Assembly (NCBI GenBank): GCA_964563395.1
Contig: CAZLWK010000047.1
Coordinates: forward strand, 1 to 15,290
Length of the DNA stretch: 15,290 nt
Source of the DNA: JBEVOS01 sp964563395
GTDB taxonomy: Bacteria > Pseudomonadota > Alphaproteobacteria > Caulobacterales > Aquidulcibacteraceae
Direction: 5' to 3'
Made by a program: the position numbers and the translations under genes. The notes under the pieces were generated by a model. The model saw only the letters and a program-made list of their open reading frames with translations, searched no databases and was not told the DNA's origin. Numbering within the stretch: the stretch's first letter is position 1; each line of letters starts with the position of its first letter. Of the stretch, positions 14,031 through 15,290 are shown piece after piece.

Positions 14031-14065
14031 CCAAAACAGGAGCGGGTCATTAGCTCTCCCGCTCC
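14031..14065 (-). terminator. Intrinsic terminator after the GIN-like gene
   Basis: On the minus strand GGAGCGGG (14058-14065) and CCCGCTCC (14039-14046) form an 8-bp perfect stem with an 11-nt loop, followed by TGTTTTGG. It begins 6 nt after the TGA of the upstream gene. The T run is short, so termination may be partial and some transcription may continue into rpsJ. Confidence 0.65.
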
Positions 14066-14071
14066 CGGGCG

Positions 14072-15121
14072 TCAAGGCCGCGCCGGCGTCGCGGGCGGGG
14101 CCAGCGGCGCGGCTGGAGGCGCCGGGGGCGGGGGCGGCGCGGCGCCGCCGATCGTTACCTCGCCCGACCCCATGATGCGCTGCCGGTTCGCACCGGTCAC
14201 GGCGCGGGCGGACACGCTGCCCGAACCCATGATTTCCGCATCGAGCGCGCCGACGATCCCATCGAAGGCGACATCCCCCGAGCCTGCGATGCTGACGGAT
14301 GCGCTCTGGACCGAGGCCGCCGCCGTCACGGCGCCGGACCCGGCAATGTCGATCTCCGCGCTCTTTATGGCCCCGCCCGCGATGATGACATCGCCGGATC
14401 CGGCGGTATCGACTTCAAGATCGCCCGTCAGCTGCGTCGCGCTGACGGCCCCGGAGCCCGCGAGATCGACCTTCAGCGCATCGCGCACCGCGCCCAAGGC
14501 TATATCGGAGGAACCCGCAAGGTCGATCGCCGCGGAGGCTGAAGCGCCGGCCTCGATGTCTCCCGAGCCGCTGTGTTCGATCTCAAGTTCGCCGGCGACG
14601 TCGCCGATGCGCGTTGGGCCGCACCCCGTCAGCTCAAGGTCGACGGCGCCAGCCTCGCCGATCGTCGTGCTCACCGCGCCGCCGATCGACAGCGCCACCG
14701 CGCGCGGGGTGCGCACTTCGATCACGGGGAGGTCTTCGCGCGTCAGCCCGCCATAGCCCAAAAGGTCCGCGCCGCCCTCGGGACGGCAATTCAAGATCCG
14801 CCCTTGCAGACGACCGTCTATGGTGATCGTACCCCCAGCGGCGCTCAGCAACGGCATGGGCGCGCGGCCCGGATTGCGCACGGCGACGCTGATATCCTCG
14901 CGCTCCTCCGCGATCACATTCAGGACCGCCGCCGCATGCTCGACCCTGAGCGCGCGCCCGGCATAGGTCGCGGCGGGCAATTCACCGGGACCGACGGGGG
15001 CCTGGGGCGCCGTCGATCCGGCGAAGCTGAAATTGACGCCATCGAGCCGAAGCGCGCCCATGCCGGCGGCGGCGAACACGATCGCAACGAGAATGGCCAG
15101 AGTAATCGCAACGCGTTCCAT
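14072..15121 (-). CDS. Exported GIN/DUF2807-like beta-repeat protein
   Basis: 349 aa, located between tuf and rpsJ. Residues about 4-20 (VAITLAILVAIVFAAAG) form a hydrophobic signal sequence or N-terminal membrane anchor with no lipobox cysteine, so the rest should be outside the cytoplasmic membrane. Residues 50-180 include RALRVEHAAAVLNVIAEERE and two cysteines (C112, C167) that could pair. Residues 185-326 hold eight units starting GSG or GSS every 18-20 residues, each followed by an alternating strand pattern, typical of the GIN (putative autotransporter adhesin head) right-handed beta-helix fold. The C-terminus is Pro/Ala-rich (PPPPPAPPAAPLAPPATPAR). Function unknown; related proteins are described only as putative adhesin heads. 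The ATG at 15121 has GGAG 10 nt upstream. Confidence 0.8.
   Translation of the reverse strand: MERVAITLAILVAIVFAAAGMGALRLDGVNFSFAGSTAPQAPVGPGELPAATYAGRALRVEHAAAVLNVIAEEREDISVAVRNPGRAPMPLLSAAGGTITIDGRLQGRILNCRPEGGADLLGYGGLTREDLPVIEVRTPRAVALSIGGAVSTTIGEAGAVDLELTGCGPTRIGDVAGELEIEHSGSGDIEAGASASAAIDLAGSSDIALGAVRDALKVDLAGSGAVSATQLTGDLEVDTAGSGDVIIAGGAIKSAEIDIAGSGAVTAAASVQSASVSIAGSGDVAFDGIVGALDAEIMGSGSVSARAVTGANRQRIMGSGEVTIGGAAPPPPPAPPAAPLAPPATPARP
14144..14569 (-). repeat. Eight GSG-type protein repeats of about 19 residues
   Basis: Within the GIN-like gene, units begin at residues 185, 203, 222, 241, 261, 280, 299 and 318 with G-S-[GS]-[DASE]-[IV], separated by 18-20 residues and ending in I-D-L-A- or S-I-A-like strands. 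The DNA copies are diverged, so this is a protein structural repeat rather than a recent tandem duplication. Confidence 0.85.
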
Positions 15122-15144
15122 GAGGCCCTCGCTCCGCCCGCCCG

Positions 15145-15150
15145 ATCATA
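15145..15150 (-). promoter_or_regulatory. Possible -10 box for the GIN-like gene
   Basis: TATGAT on the minus strand, about 24 nt before the ATG, downstream of the tuf terminator. It matches TATAAT in five of six positions, but no good -35 lies 16-18 nt upstream, so this is weak. Confidence 0.25.
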
Positions 15151-15200
15151 TGACATGGATGCGGCCGCGCACGAGAACGGATGCACGCCGACGCTGCGCG

Positions 15201-15229
15201 AAAAAGGCCGCCCTTTTGGGGCGGCCTTT
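15201..15229 (-). terminator. Intrinsic terminator after tuf
   Basis: On the minus strand AAAGGCCGCCC pairs with GGGCGGCCTTT across a 5-nt loop (11 bp), ending in five T residues. It starts about 25 nt after the EF-Tu stop codon. The plus-strand reading also has a short T tail (TTTGGGTT) but there is no plus-strand gene ahead of it. Confidence 0.85.
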
Positions 15230-15254
15230 GGGTTCGGCTTTGGCTTTAGCGGGC

Positions 15255-15290
15255 TCAGTCCTCGATCTTGGCGATGACGCCAGACCCGAC
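15255..15290 (-). CDS. tuf: Elongation factor Tu, C-terminal end only (runs off the right edge)
   Basis: The last 11 codons and TGA stop are visible, reading VGSGVIAKIED on the minus strand. This matches the conserved EF-Tu C-terminus (usually RTVGAGVV-KI-E), and tuf directly upstream of the S10 operon is the standard order of the str-S10 region. EF-Tu delivers aminoacyl-tRNA to the ribosome. Only this short piece is present, so identification rests on the match plus position. Confidence 0.85.
   Translation of the reverse strand, partial: VGSGVIAKIED

Noticed and set aside
13824..14756. 310-codon plus-strand open frame opposite the GIN-like gene
   Set aside because: Its Ser/Pro/Ala repeats are the complement of the GSG repeats; the minus frame has a signal sequence, ribosome binding site and terminator, so the minus gene is the real one.

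Overview
The window is the main ribosomal-protein locus of a GC-rich bacterium, read almost entirely on the minus strand. It runs from the last codons of tuf (EF-Tu, right edge) through the S10 and spc gene sets to the first two thirds of rpoA (left edge). It looks alphaproteobacterial: secY is followed directly by a short-LID adenylate kinase gene, then rpsM-rpsK-rpoA, with no rpmJ after secY and no rpsD between rpsK and rpoA. The host is possibly a Caulobacterales/Hyphomonadales-type organism, but that finer placement is inference only.

Layout in transcription order (right to left): tuf 3' end and an intrinsic terminator (15201-15290); an exported GIN/DUF2807-type beta-repeat protein (14072-15121) with its own terminator; a structured 5' region (13838-14030); the S10 set rpsJ-rplC-rplD-rplW-rplB-rpsS-rplV-rpsC-rplP-rpmC-rpsQ (8581-13837); the spc set rplN-rplX-rplE-rpsN-rpsH-rplF-rplR-rpsE-rpmD-rplO-secY-adk (2300-8584); a plus-strand sulfotransferase-like gene (1662-2303); then a fresh promoter and leader driving rpsM-rpsK-rpoA (1-1475). 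Genes inside the S10/spc block are packed with ATGA, TAATG or TGATG overlaps or gaps of a few bases, as expected for one translationally coupled transcript. The largest internal gap (rplO-secY, 117 nt) holds a perfect 9-bp hairpin.

The unusual parts are the two seams. At the str/S10 seam a secreted repeat protein sits between tuf and rpsJ, bracketed by terminators. At the spc/alpha seam a sulfotransferase-like gene is inserted in the opposite orientation; its stop codon overlaps the adk stop codon. The rpsM side has a near-consensus sigma70-type promoter (TTGACA-N16-TATAAC) followed by a terminator-like hairpin plus T7 run just upstream of the rpsM ribosome binding site, which could be a transcription attenuator. 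S3 and S5, neighbours at the ribosomal mRNA entry, both carry Arg/Asp/Gly-rich tails.

No stretch longer than 300 bases lacks a gene. I saw no tRNA, rRNA, IS element or CRISPR array.
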